DNA of 64,000 nucleotides from Piscinibacter sp047600445 (GTDB taxonomy: Bacteria; Pseudomonadota; Gammaproteobacteria; Burkholderiales; Burkholderiaceae_C): assembly GCF_047600445.1 (NCBI RefSeq), contig NZ_JASGKT010000002.1, positions 2,728,001 through 2,792,000 on the forward strand. The letters run 5' to 3'. Shown in pieces: positions 47,054 to 56,699 of the stretch; within the stretch, counting starts at the first letter, position 1; every line of letters starts with the position of its first letter. The notes below the pieces were generated by a model. That model saw nothing but the letters and a program-made list of their open reading frames with translations. It ran no database searches and had not been told where the DNA came from. The position numbers and the translations under genes are program-made.

Positions 47054-48220
47054 TCAGCCCGCCTCTTCCCGCCGCGGCCACCCCGCTACGCCGCCCACCG
47101 CCCCGCCATGCTCGCCCAGCCTCGGCGCCGGCGTGCGCAGCCGCCCGGGCGTCTCCGACAGCTTGGGCACCACGCCCGGCACCTTCAGCGCCCGGCCGTC
47201 GGCGTCGTGCGTCTGCACGATCATTCCGCGCGCCTGGTATTGCGGGTCGGCGGCGATGTCGGCCACGGTGTAGATGCGCCCGGCCGGCACCGCGGCGGCG
47301 TCGAGCGCGGCCAGCACCGCGTCGATGTCGCGCTGCGAGGTCCAGGCCGAGATCGCCGCGTCGATCTCGGCGACGCGCGCGACGCGGCCGTCGTTGCGCG
47401 CCAGGCCGGGGTCGTCGGCGAGGTCGGCGCGGGCTATGGCGCGCATCAGGCGCTTGAAGATGCCGTCGCCGTTGCCGCCGATCAGCACCCAGGCGCCGCC
47501 GGCGCAGGGGTAGGCGTTGCTCGGCGCGATGCCCGGCAGCGCCGAACCGGCCGCGCCGCGCACCGCGCCGAAGGCATCGTACTCGGGCAGCAGGCTCTCC
47601 ATCACGTTGAACACGCTCTCGTACAGCGCCACATCGACCACCTGGCCCCGCCCGCCGTTGACCTCGCGGTGGCGCAGCGCCAGCAGCACGCCGATCACGC
47701 CGTGCAGCGCGGCCAGCGTGTCGCCGATCGAGACGCCGCAGCGCACCGGCACGCGTCCCGGCTCGCCGGTGAGGTGGCGCAGGCCGCCCATCGCCTCGCC
47801 GAGCACGCCGAAGCCGGGTTTGTCGCGGTACGGGCCGGTCTGCCCGTAGCCGGAAACGCGCAGCATGACCAGCTTCGGGTTGGCCGCGTGCAGCGCCTCC
47901 CAGCCCAGGCCCCAGCCCTCCAGCGTGCCGGGCTTGAAGTTCTCGATCAGCACGTCGGCCTCGGCGGCGAGCGCGCGCACCGCGGCCTGGCCTTCGCTGC
48001 TGCGCAGGTCGAGCGCCACCGAGCGCTTGTTGCGCGACTGCACCTCCCACCACACCGAGGTGCCCTCGCGCAGCAGCCGCCAGGTGCGCAGTGGATCGCC
48101 GCCGTCCAGCGGCTCGACCTTGATCACGTCGGCGCCGAAGTCGGCCAGCGTCTTGCCGGCGAAGGGGCCGGCGATGAGCTGGCCGAGTTCGAGCACTTTC
48201 AGTCCTGCGAGCGCGTCCAT
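47054..48220 (-). CDS. CaiB/BaiF family CoA-transferase
   Basis: A 388-residue class III CoA-transferase. Signature elements: GLKVLELGQLIAGPFAGKTLADFGADVIKVEPLDGGD at the N-terminus (abbreviated, 6-42), the catalytic aspartate region SGYGQTGPYRDKPGFGVLGEAMGG and GVSIGDTLAALHGVIGVLLALRHRE. It moves CoA between carboxylic acids. It is the last gene of a leftward trio after D-cysteine-desulfhydrase-like and RidA-like genes, with an 18-base gap. Substrate unknown. Confidence 0.88.
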   Translation of the reverse strand: MDALAGLKVLELGQLIAGPFAGKTLADFGADVIKVEPLDGGDPLRTWRLLREGTSVWWEVQSRNKRSVALDLRSSEGQAAVRALAAEADVLIENFKPGTLEGWGLGWEALHAANPKLVMLRVSGYGQTGPYRDKPGFGVLGEAMGGLRHLTGEPGRVPVRCGVSIGDTLAALHGVIGVLLALRHREVNGGRGQVVDVALYESVFNVMESLLPEYDAFGAVRGAAGSALPGIAPSNAYPCAGGAWVLIGGNGDGIFKRLMRAIARADLADDPGLARNDGRVARVAEIDAAISAWTSQRDIDAVLAALDAAAVPAGRIYTVADIAADPQYQARGMIVQTHDADGRALKVPGVVPKLSETPGRLRTPAPRLGEHGGAVGGVAGWPRREEAG

Positions 48221-48238
48221 CGCCGCTGCCTCCTCTGG

Positions 48239-48622
48239 TCAGGCGCGCCGCCGCGCCGTCACCTCGATCTCGATGCGCATGCGCGCGTCGAGCAGCCCGG
48301 CGCAGATCATCGTCGCGGCCGGGCGCACCGGGCCCATCACGCGCGCGAGCACCGGCATCGCGGCCTCGAAGTCCTCGCGCGTGGGCACGATGTAGCGCAC
48401 GCGCACGATGTCGGCGAGCGCCGCGCCGGCGTCGGCCAGCGCGCGCTCGATGTTGCGCCAGCACTGCTCGGCCTGCGCGGCGGCGCCGTCGGGAATGCTC
48501 ATGGTCGCGTAGTCGAAGCCGGTGGTGCCGGAGACGAACACCCAGTCGCCGTCCACCACCGCGCGGCTGTAGCCGATCTGCGCCTCGTAGGGCGAGCCGG
48601 AGCCGATCAGGCGGCGCGTCAT
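48239..48622 (-). CDS. RidA family protein
   Basis: A 127-residue YjgF/RidA-fold protein: IGSGSPYEAQIGYSRAVVDGDWVFVSGTTGFDYATMSIPDG (abbreviated), then RVRYIVPTREDFEAAMPVLARVMGPVRPAATMICAGLLDARMRIEIEV. The PVRPAATMI.. arginine is typical of RidA-like imine hydrolases. It overlaps the desulfhydrase gene by 4 bases, which makes sense because PLP-dependent lyases release enamine/imine intermediates that RidA clears. Confidence 0.85.
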   Translation of the reverse strand: MTRRLIGSGSPYEAQIGYSRAVVDGDWVFVSGTTGFDYATMSIPDGAAAQAEQCWRNIERALADAGAALADIVRVRYIVPTREDFEAAMPVLARVMGPVRPAATMICAGLLDARMRIEIEVTARRRA

Positions 48623-49647
48623 GGCGCGTCGCCGAGCAGCACGCGCTCGTAGGCGTGCAGCGCGGGCAGCCCGCCGGTGTGGACGAACAGCACGCGCTCG
48701 TTCGCGCCGATCTCGCCGCGCCGCGCCAGGCCGATCAGCCCGGCCATCACCTTGCCGGTGTACACCGGGTCGAGCAGCAGGCCCTCGGTGCGCGCGGCGA
48801 GCTGCACCGCCTCGACCATCGCCGCGTTCGGCACCGAATACTTGGGCTGCCAGAAGCCGCCGATGCACTGCACGGCGTCGGCCGGCACCGTCAGGCGGAC
48901 GCCGAGCAGGTCCACCACCGCCTGCGCTTCCTTCAGCACCAGCGGCGCCTGCTGCTCGGGGTCGCGGCTGACGCCGATGCCGGTGATGGGCGTGCGCACA
49001 TGGCTGCCGAGGAAGCCGGCGAGCAGCCCGCCGTGCGTGCCCGAACTGCCCGAGCCGACGACGATGCGGTCGAAGCTCGTGCCCTGCTCGAAGCACTGCT
49101 GCAGCAGCTCCTGCGCGCAGGCCACATAGCCCAGGCCGCCGAGCGCGTTGGAGCCGCCGCCGGGAATGATGTAGCCCTTGCGGCCGGCGATCGCCAGGCC
49201 CTGTGCCACCTGCGCCATCGCCGCGGCCATGTCGGTGCCGGCGGGCACGACGTTGATCGCTTCCACGCCCATCAGGCGGTACATGAAGTGGTTGCCGCTG
49301 GCGTGTTCGTCGTAGCTGTTCGGCACACGCTCCTCGATGACGAAGCGGCATTCCAGCCCTTCCTTCACCGCGGCGGCCAGCGTGATGCGGCAGTGGTTGC
49401 TCTGCGGCGCGCCGCAGGTGATCAGCGTGTCGGCGCCCTGCGCGAGCGCGTCGGCGACGAGGAACTCCAACTTGCGCGTCTTGTTGCCGCCCGGAAAGAG
49501 CCCCAGCATGTCGTCGCGCTTGGCCCACAGCTCGGGGCCGCGTCCGCCGGGGCAACTGGCGGCCAGCGCCGCCGACAGGTGCGGCAGCGGCTCGATCGGC
49601 GTGGCGTAGGGTGTGTAGCGGCGGCGGGGGAAGCGCGAGAGGTCCAT
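48619..49647 (-). CDS. dcyD: D-cysteine desulfhydrase/ACC deaminase family PLP enzyme
   Basis: A 342-residue fold-type II PLP enzyme. The PLP lysine is in GLFPGGNKTRKLEFLVADA (near 55), the substrate-binding APQSNHCRITLAAA and phosphate-binding SGSSGTHGGLLAGF are intact. This pattern is shared by D-cysteine desulfhydrase, 1-aminocyclopropane-1-carboxylate deaminase and L-cysteate sulfo-lyase (CuyA), which cannot be separated by eye. Start at MDLSRFPRRRY (49,647). With RidA and a CoA-transferase downstream it may degrade a D-amino acid or sulfonate to pyruvate-like products. Confidence 0.82.
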   Translation of the reverse strand: MDLSRFPRRRYTPYATPIEPLPHLSAALAASCPGGRGPELWAKRDDMLGLFPGGNKTRKLEFLVADALAQGADTLITCGAPQSNHCRITLAAAVKEGLECRFVIEERVPNSYDEHASGNHFMYRLMGVEAINVVPAGTDMAAAMAQVAQGLAIAGRKGYIIPGGGSNALGGLGYVACAQELLQQCFEQGTSFDRIVVGSGSSGTHGGLLAGFLGSHVRTPITGIGVSRDPEQQAPLVLKEAQAVVDLLGVRLTVPADAVQCIGGFWQPKYSVPNAAMVEAVQLAARTEGLLLDPVYTGKVMAGLIGLARRGEIGANERVLFVHTGGLPALHAYERVLLGDAP

Positions 49648-49727
49648 GGCGGGTGATCGTGGTCCGAACAGACCGCGATCATCCCAGAGCGCGGCAGGGC
49701 CGGCGCAAGCCGGGCACACTGCCGCCC

Positions 49728-51212
49728 ATGCCCGCCTTCGGATTCGACCATTCCTACGCCCGCGAGCTGCCCGGCGCCTCGGTGGCCTGGCAGCCCGCGC
49801 CGGCGGCCGCGCCGCGCCTGCTGTTCTTCAACGACGCGCTGGCCGATGAACTCGGCCTCGATGCGCGGGCGCTGCGCGAGGCCGACGCGGCCGCGCTGTT
49901 TTGTGGCAACACGCTGCCGAGCGATGCGCAGCCGGTGGCGCAGGCCTACGCCGGGCACCAGTTCGGCGGCTTCTCGCCGCAGCTCGGCGACGGCCGCGCG
50001 CTGCTGCTCGGCGAACTGATCGACCGAGACGGCCGGCGCCGCGACATCGCCTTCAAGGGTTCGGGGCGCACGCCCTTCTCGCGCGGCGGCGACGGCAAGG
50101 CGGCCGTCGGCCCGATGCTGCGCGAGGTGCTGATCGGCGAGGCGATGCACGCGCTGGGCATCCCGACCACGCGCGCGCTGGCGGTGGTGGCCACCGGCGA
50201 GCCGGTGCTGCGCGACCGGCCGCTGCCCGGCGCGGTGCTGACGCGCGTGGCGGCCAGCCACCTGCGCGTGGGCAGCTTCCAGTTCTTCGCGGCGCGCGGC
50301 GACATCGACGCTCTGCGGCGCCTGGCCGACTACACGATCGCGCGCCACGACCCCGAACTGGCCGGCACGCCCGACGCGCCGCTGGCGCTGCTGCGCGCGG
50401 TGGCGCGGCGCCAGGCGGCGCTGGTGGCACGGTGGATGAACGCCGGCTTCATCCACGGCGTGATGAACACCGACAACATGACGATCTCCGGCGAGACCAT
50501 CGACTACGGCCCCTGCGCCTTCCTCGAAACCTACGACCCGGACGTGGTGTTCAGCAGCATCGACACCGGCGGCCGCTACGCCTACGGCAAGCAGCCCGCC
50601 ATCGCGCGCTGGAACCTGGCGCGCTTCGCCGAGGCGCTGCTGCCGCTGCTGGCCAGCGCCGACGACGAGCCGGCGGTGCGGCATGCGGTGGCGCAGGCGA
50701 TGGAGGTGATCGACGCCTTCCCGGCCTGGTACGACGCCGAACTGCTGCGCGGCCAGCGCGCCAAGCTCGGGCTGGCCTCGGAAGAAGCCGAAGACGCCGC
50801 GCTGGCCGCCGACTGGCTGGCGTTGCTGCGCGCGCAGCGCGCCGACTTCACGCTGGCCTGGCGCGCGCTGGCCGACGCCTCGCAGGGCGCGGAGCAGCCG
50901 CTGCGCGCCCTGCTCGCCGACCCGGCCGCCGCCGACGCCTGGCTGGCGCGCTGGCGCGCGCGCTGCGCGCGCGACGCGCTGCCGGCGGATGCCCGCGCGG
51001 CCAGCCTGCGCCGCGCCAACCCGTGGATCATCCCGCGCAACCAGCGTGTCGAGGAGGCGCTGGAACGCGCCACCGCCGGCGATCTGGCGCCCTTCGAGCA
51101 ACTGCTGGCCGCGCTGCGCCGGCCTTTCGACGAAAACGCGGAATTCGCCCGCTACGCCGAGCCGGCGCCGGCCGAGGTCACGGCCTGCTACCAGACCTTC
51201 TGCGGCACCTGA
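49728..51212 (+). CDS. selO: SelO/YdiU family protein AMPylase
   Basis: A 494-residue SelO pseudokinase that transfers AMP to proteins. The family core AYAGHQFGGFSPQLGDGRALLLGE, KGSGRTPFSRGGDGKAAVGPMLREVLIGEAMHALGIPTTRAL (abbreviated) and HGVMNTDNMTISGETIDYGPCAFLE is complete. The C-terminus ends TFCGT, keeping the redox cysteine that is selenocysteine in eukaryotic SelO. A start at MPAFGFDHSYAREL (49,728) fits the family; the upstream part of the open frame is the divergent gene's antisense. Stands alone. Confidence 0.92.
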   Translation: MPAFGFDHSYARELPGASVAWQPAPAAAPRLLFFNDALADELGLDARALREADAAALFCGNTLPSDAQPVAQAYAGHQFGGFSPQLGDGRALLLGELIDRDGRRRDIAFKGSGRTPFSRGGDGKAAVGPMLREVLIGEAMHALGIPTTRALAVVATGEPVLRDRPLPGAVLTRVAASHLRVGSFQFFAARGDIDALRRLADYTIARHDPELAGTPDAPLALLRAVARRQAALVARWMNAGFIHGVMNTDNMTISGETIDYGPCAFLETYDPDVVFSSIDTGGRYAYGKQPAIARWNLARFAEALLPLLASADDEPAVRHAVAQAMEVIDAFPAWYDAELLRGQRAKLGLASEEAEDAALAADWLALLRAQRADFTLAWRALADASQGAEQPLRALLADPAAADAWLARWRARCARDALPADARAASLRRANPWIIPRNQRVEEALERATAGDLAPFEQLLAALRRPFDENAEFARYAEPAPAEVTACYQTFCGT

Positions 51213-51314
51213 GCGGCGGTTCGCGCCGCGCGGCGGCGTTTTGTCGCACGGCACGCCCGCCGCGCCGGCGCGCACCGGACACTGGCCGCCACCAACCCCG
51301 TCCAGGAGCCCGCC

Positions 51315-51482
51315 GTGAAAACCCATTCCCTCATCGCCCCCACGATCCTGATCGGCCTGGGCAGCGCCTTCATGCTCTCCAAGCTCGGCGTGCTGCCGCC
51401 GCTGGGCCCGCTGTTCGCGCAGGGCTGGCCGCTGATCCTGATCGTGGTGGGCGCGTCGATGCTGCTGCGCCGGGCGGGTTGA
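51315..51482 (+). CDS. Small membrane protein (LiaI/DUF5668-like)
   Basis: A 55-residue protein starting with GTG (51,315), with AGGAG 8 bases earlier. Two hydrophobic segments (about 5-20 TILIGLGSAFMLSKLG and 38-52 WPLILIVVGASMLL) form a hairpin membrane protein with the LGxLPP.GPLF..GWPLIL pattern of the LiaI/LiaF-like transmembrane family. Such proteins are often linked with envelope stress regulators, but none is nearby. It follows selO by 102 bases; the intervening bases hold nothing recognisable. Confidence 0.6.
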   Translation: MKTHSLIAPTILIGLGSAFMLSKLGVLPPLGPLFAQGWPLILIVVGASMLLRRAG

Positions 51483-51635
51483 CGCCACGCCGCCCGGTTG
51501 CACTTGTTGCGAGTGCATACGCGGCCGGCGCCGGCGCGGCCCGGGGCGTGTCAACCCGCCCGTCCGGGGCGGCGTTTCGAGGAGACAAGATCAAAAGACC
51601 GTGCTCCCGAACAAGGCGACGGCCGCTCTCTTTCG

Positions 51636-51806
51636 ATGCCCACCACCTCGTCCCACCCCCCGGTCGTGCCCAAACAGTCGCCGCAGCGCACCCCGCTGCC
51701 CATCGGCGAACGCCACGACGCCAAGCAGGAAAGCGCCTTCTACAGCGGCGTCGCCTCGGTGCGGCGCTCGCTGGCCCAGGAACTGATCGCCGACCGCAAG
51801 CGCTGA
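51636..51806 (+). CDS. Tiny hypothetical protein
   Basis: A 56-residue basic, soluble peptide (MPTTSSHPPVVPKQSPQ at the start, SVRRSLAQELIADRKR at the end). There is no strong Shine-Dalgarno sequence before the ATG at 51,636 and no family I recognise. An amphipathic C-terminal helix is possible. Coding status rests on the codon pattern and the convergent placement with petA. The 51,483-51,635 gap before it has no other feature I can support. Confidence 0.4.
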   Translation: MPTTSSHPPVVPKQSPQRTPLPIGERHDAKQESAFYSGVASVRRSLAQELIADRKR

Positions 51807-51863
51807 TCCCTTCCCGCCATCCACCGCGGGGCGTCGTGCGCAGGCACCACGCCCCGTTCCCAT

Positions 51864-52472
51864 TCATGCGCTGGCGTCTTCGCCGATCAGCAGCCGCGTG
51901 TCGCTCAGATAGCGGTGCGGCGGGATCTCCAAGTTAGTGGGCGCTGGCTTGTTCTTGAACACTCGGCCGGCGCCGTCGAAGGTCGAGCCGTGGCAGGGGC
52001 AGAAAAAGCCGCCCGGCCAGTCGGCCGGCAGGCTGGGGTTGGCGCTGCCGGCCGGCACCGCGCTCGGCGAGCAGCCCAGGTGCGTGCAGATGCCGACGGC
52101 GACGAACACCTCCGGCTTCACCGAGCGGGTGGCGTTTTTCGCGTACGCGGGCTGCTGGTCCTTGTCCGACGCCGGGTCGGCGAGCTGCGCGTCGTGGCCG
52201 GCGAGCGCGGCCAGCATCCCGCCCGTGCGGCGCACGATCCACACCGGCTTGCCGCGCCATTCCACGGTTTTCATCGCGCCGGGGGCGAGGTCGGCTATGT
52301 CGACCTCCACCGAGGCGCCCAGCGCGCGGGCGCGCTCGCTGGGCGCGAAGCTGGCGACGAAGGGCACGGCGGTGGCCACGCCCGCCACCGCGCCGGCGGC
52401 GCCGGTGGCCAGCAGCCAGGTGCGCCGTTCGGCATCGTCGACGTTCGGCGCGGGCGGGGTGAAGGCGGTCAT
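51864..52472 (-). CDS. petA: Rieske iron-sulfur protein (ubiquinol-cytochrome c reductase type), orphan
   Basis: A 202-residue Rieske subunit: short N-terminus, twin-arginine motif DAERRTWLLATGAAGAVAG with a membrane anchor (about 15-38), and cluster-binding CTHLGC (near 131) and CPCHGSTFD (near 159) boxes typical of bc1-type proteins. Yet no petB (cytochrome b) or petC (cytochrome c1) is in the neighbourhood, so this is an extra or free-standing copy. It is divergent from a sigma54 enhancer-binding regulator and has a near-consensus sigma54 promoter. A GAGAGG precedes the start. Confidence 0.85.
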   Translation of the reverse strand: MTAFTPPAPNVDDAERRTWLLATGAAGAVAGVATAVPFVASFAPSERARALGASVEVDIADLAPGAMKTVEWRGKPVWIVRRTGGMLAALAGHDAQLADPASDKDQQPAYAKNATRSVKPEVFVAVGICTHLGCSPSAVPAGSANPSLPADWPGGFFCPCHGSTFDGAGRVFKNKPAPTNLEIPPHRYLSDTRLLIGEDASA

Positions 52473-52510
52473 CGTGGATCCTCTCGGAGTTCGTACCCTG
52501 GACGGTATCA

Positions 52511-52527
52511 ATCAAGTTGCGTGCCAA
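52511..52527 (-). promoter_or_regulatory. Sigma54-like promoter of petA
   Basis: On the minus strand TTGGCACG-CAAC-TTGAT. The -24 element is perfect and spacing to the -12 element is correct; -12 reads GA rather than the usual GC. Transcription would begin about 28 bases before the petA start codon. A sigma54-activator gene is divergently placed beside it, which strengthens the case. Confidence 0.5.
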
Positions 52528-52597
52528 CCCGCCGCGCGCTGGAAAACATAGGCGCGACAAGCACTTGCCCGCCAGGCTCGAGACAGTGCCGCTGCCA

Positions 52598-52611
52598 TTG
52601 ATGCCGATCAC
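52598..52611. promoter_or_regulatory. FNR-like box between petA and the EBP gene
   Basis: TTGATGCCGATCAC matches TTGAT-N4-ATCAA at 9 of 10 positions. It lies 10 bases before the first possible EBP start and about 100 bases upstream of the predicted petA transcription start. If functional it would tie this locus to the same oxygen/NO regulator as the nor genes. Confidence 0.45.
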
Positions 52612-52620
52612 GGCACCCGC

Positions 52621-53982
<1,362 letters not shown>

Positions 53983-53989
53983 CGCGCCT

Positions 53990-54484
53990 TCAGCGCCCGC
54001 CCGCGCCGCCTTGCGCGGCGAGCCGGTTCAGTTCGTCGTGGCGCGCCCGCACCGAAGGCGGCCAGCGCGACTTGATCCACGACAGCACCGCGACGATCTC
54101 CGCGTCGCTCAGCACGCCCTCGAAGGCCGGCATGCCGCTGACGTGCCCCGGCAGGTTGGCCGCGCGCGCCACGCCGAGCTTGGTGATGCGGAACAGCAGC
54201 TCGTCCGGGTGGTGCCAGGTGTGGCCGCTGGCGTCGTGCGGCGGCGCCGGCAGCAGGCCGTCGGGGCCGGGCGAGCGCCAGTTCGGCTGCCCCTCCAGCC
54301 GCGCGCCGTGGCACGACGCGCAATGCGTCGCGTAGATCGGCTCGCCGCGCGCCAGCAGCGCCGCGTCGTCGGGCCGCAGGCGGACGTCGGCCGCCGCCGG
54401 GCGCGCGGCGATCCACCACAGCCCCGCCGCGGCCACGGCCAGCAGCGCCACCGCGCCGAGCGCCAGCCCCTGCTTTCGTGTCAT
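53990..54484 (-). CDS. Membrane-anchored or secreted c-type cytochrome
   Basis: A 164-residue monoheme cytochrome c. N-terminal hydrophobic helix (about 5-27, possibly uncleaved) leads to a CASCHGARL heme motif near 56, and the distal methionine is probably in VSGMPAFEGVLSDAEIVAVLSWIKSRWP, the typical class I C-terminal helix. Start MTRKQGLAL at 54,484; a longer start lacks support. Convergent with the EBP gene (7-base gap) and near the orphan Rieske gene, it could form with it an auxiliary electron-transfer path. Confidence 0.85.
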   Translation of the reverse strand: MTRKQGLALGAVALLAVAAAGLWWIAARPAAADVRLRPDDAALLARGEPIYATHCASCHGARLEGQPNWRSPGPDGLLPAPPHDASGHTWHHPDELLFRITKLGVARAANLPGHVSGMPAFEGVLSDAEIVAVLSWIKSRWPPSVRARHDELNRLAAQGGAGGR

Positions 54485-54565
54485 CGCCGCCTCCTCGCGC
54501 CGCGCCGGTTTCGATGGCGGGATTGTCCCTCCACGTCGCATCGATGCGGGAAAACCCGATCATTA

Positions 54566-54595
54566 GTTGATATACCAACTGGTTGACATGCCAAC
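54566..54595. promoter_or_regulatory. Tandem palindromic operator before the ABC-P450 operon
   Basis: GTTGATATACCAAC (54,566-54,579) and GTTGACATGCCAAC (54,582-54,595) are two copies of GTTG-N6-CAAC with a 2-base spacer, so centres are 16 bases apart. They lie 68 bases before the binding-protein gene. A MarR-type repressor encoded further down the same operon is the obvious candidate ligand-responsive binder. Confidence 0.7.
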
Positions 54596-54662
54596 CTTTT
54601 GCGCCGACCATTGCGCCAGATCAACACGCGCCCTTCCCCGAGGCGCCCCACGGAGACATCCC

Positions 54663-55841
54663 ATGAGCCACTGCACCCGCTGCAGCGCCGCCGCGCTGAC
54701 CGCAGCCTTCGCGTTCACGTTCACCCCGTTCACGGCCGCGGCGCAGACCGTCAAGGTCGGCATCGTCGGCCCGTTCTCGGGCCCCTTCGCCCACTACGGC
54801 ACGCTGTTCAAGAACGGCGCCGAGGCCTACATCGCGTCGCAGGGCGGCAAGCTGGCGGGCAAGGACGTCGAACTGATCTACCGCGACACCGGCGGGCCCA
54901 ACCCGGGCCAGACCAAGACGCTGGTGCAGGAGCTGATCGTCAAGGACAAGGTCGACTACCTCGGCGGCTTCGTCTTCACGCCGAACGCCTTCGCGGTGGC
55001 GCCGCTGATCCAGCAGTCGCAGACGCCCACGGTGATCTTCAACGCCGCCACCTCGGCGATCACCGACAAGAGCGAGTTCTTCCTGCGCACCAGCTACACG
55101 CTGTGGCAGGTGACCGTGCCGCTGGCGCAGTGGGCGGCGAAGAACGACATCAAGAAGGTCGTCACCGCCGTGACCGACTACGGCCCCGGCATCGACGCCG
55201 AGACCGCCTGGAAGAGCGAGTTCACCAAGCAGGGCGGCACGGTGGTCGAGAGCATCCGCATGCCGATAGTCACCACCGACTTCGCGCCCTTCGTGCAGCG
55301 CATCAAGGCCAGCGGCGCGCAGGCCGTCTATACCTTCCTGCCCGGCGGCCCGCCGAACCTGGGCTTCGTGAAGGCCTACAACGAGAACGGTCTGGCCAAG
55401 GCCGGCATCCGCTTCCTCGGCACCGCCGAGACCGACGAGTTCGACCTGCAGAAGTTCGGCGACACCGCGCTGGGCCTGACCACCGCGTTCCACTACTCGG
55501 CGGCGCACGACTCGCCGGCCAACAAGGCCTTCGTCGCGGCGCTGAAGAAGAGGGACGCCAACGCCATCGCCAACTACGCCTCGGTGGGCGCCTGGGACGG
55601 CATGCACGTGATCCACAAGATGATCGAGGCGACCAACGGGCAGAAGGACGGGCTGAAGGCGCTCGCCGCGGCGCGCACGCTGCAATGGGAAAGCCCGCGC
55701 GGCCCGGTGCGCATCGACCCGAAGACGCGCCACATCGTGCAGAACGTCTACCTGCGCACCGTGGAGAAGGCCGGCGGCACGCTGGTCAACAAGGAAGTGC
55801 AGAGCTTCGGGCCGCAAGGCGATCACGGCCTCGACAAGTAA
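54663..55841 (+). CDS. Branched-chain-amino-acid-type ABC transporter substrate-binding protein
   Basis: A 392-residue LivK-type periplasmic protein with a signal peptide (cleavage about at AAAQT, residue 28). Motifs: VKVGIVGPFSGPFAHYGTLFKNGAEAYIA, LVQELIVKDKVDYLGGFVFTPNA, RTSYTLWQVTVPLAQWAAK, VTDYGPGIDAETAWKSEF. Binding proteins of this subgroup, encoded with aromatic catabolic genes, often bind aromatic acids instead of leucine. First gene of an eight-gene-plus operon leading to a P450 system. Confidence 0.9.
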   Translation: MSHCTRCSAAALTAAFAFTFTPFTAAAQTVKVGIVGPFSGPFAHYGTLFKNGAEAYIASQGGKLAGKDVELIYRDTGGPNPGQTKTLVQELIVKDKVDYLGGFVFTPNAFAVAPLIQQSQTPTVIFNAATSAITDKSEFFLRTSYTLWQVTVPLAQWAAKNDIKKVVTAVTDYGPGIDAETAWKSEFTKQGGTVVESIRMPIVTTDFAPFVQRIKASGAQAVYTFLPGGPPNLGFVKAYNENGLAKAGIRFLGTAETDEFDLQKFGDTALGLTTAFHYSAAHDSPANKAFVAALKKRDANAIANYASVGAWDGMHVIHKMIEATNGQKDGLKALAAARTLQWESPRGPVRIDPKTRHIVQNVYLRTVEKAGGTLVNKEVQSFGPQGDHGLDK

Positions 55842-56699
55842 ATGCAGCTCCTGGCCAACGTGGCGATCGATGGCCTGGCCTACGGCATGGTGCTGTTCAT
55901 CATCGCCGTGGGCCTGACGGTCACGCTCGGGCTGATGCGCTTCGTGAACCTCGCGCACGGCGCCTTCGCGATGATCGGCGGCTATGCCGCGGCGCTGCTG
56001 ACGCGCGAAGCGCAGTGGAGCTTCTGGCTCGCGCTGCCGGCCGCGCTGGCGCTGACCGCCGCGCTCGGCGCGCTGCTCGAGGCGCTGGTGCTGCGCCATC
56101 TGTACCGGCGCACCGAGCTGGAACAGGTGCTGTTCACGATCGGCCTGGCGTTCTTCCTGATCGCGCTGACCAACGCGCTGGCCGGTCCGCAGGTGCAGTT
56201 GATCGTGCTGCCGCCGCTGCTCGATCGCTCGGTCGACCTCGGCTTCCGCACCTTGCCGGCGCAGCGCCTGCTGGTGATCGCCGCCGGCCTGGCCGTCGCG
56301 GCGCTCGCCGCGTGGACGGTCGCGCGCACGCGCTTCGGCGTCTGGCTGCGCGCCGCGGTCGACCACCCCGACACCGCCGCGACGCTGGGCATCCCGATCC
56401 GCGCCGTCCAGTGCGCGAGCTTCGCCGCCGGTGCCGCGCTCGCCGGCCTGGGCGGCGTGCTCGGCGCCGAGCTGATGCCGCTCGAACCCTACTACGCGCT
56501 CAAGTACCTGGTGCTGGTGCTGGTGGTCGTCGCGGTCGGCGGCATGGGCAGCCTGCCGGGTTCGCTGCTGGCGGCGGTCGCGCTGGGCGTCGTCGAGACG
56601 GCGAGCAAGTACCTCGCGTCCGACTGGGGCAGCCTGTTCTTCTTCCTCGCGATGGCCGCGCTGCTGGCCTGGCGGCCCAACGGCCTGTTGTCGCGATGA
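55842..56699 (+). CDS. livH: LivH-type ABC transporter permease
   Basis: A 285-residue membrane protein with about eight helices, starting directly after the binding-protein stop. LivH signatures: GLTVTLGLMRFVNLAHGAFAMIGGYAAALL at the N-terminus (abbreviated, 23-52), TELEQVLFTIGLAFFLIALTNAL and GALLEALVLRHLYRR. The gene overlaps the next permease by 4 bases. Imports a small, probably aromatic, carboxylate together with LivM and two ATPases. Confidence 0.9.
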   Translation: MQLLANVAIDGLAYGMVLFIIAVGLTVTLGLMRFVNLAHGAFAMIGGYAAALLTREAQWSFWLALPAALALTAALGALLEALVLRHLYRRTELEQVLFTIGLAFFLIALTNALAGPQVQLIVLPPLLDRSVDLGFRTLPAQRLLVIAAGLAVAALAAWTVARTRFGVWLRAAVDHPDTAATLGIPIRAVQCASFAAGAALAGLGGVLGAELMPLEPYYALKYLVLVLVVVAVGGMGSLPGSLLAAVALGVVETASKYLASDWGSLFFFLAMAALLAWRPNGLLSR

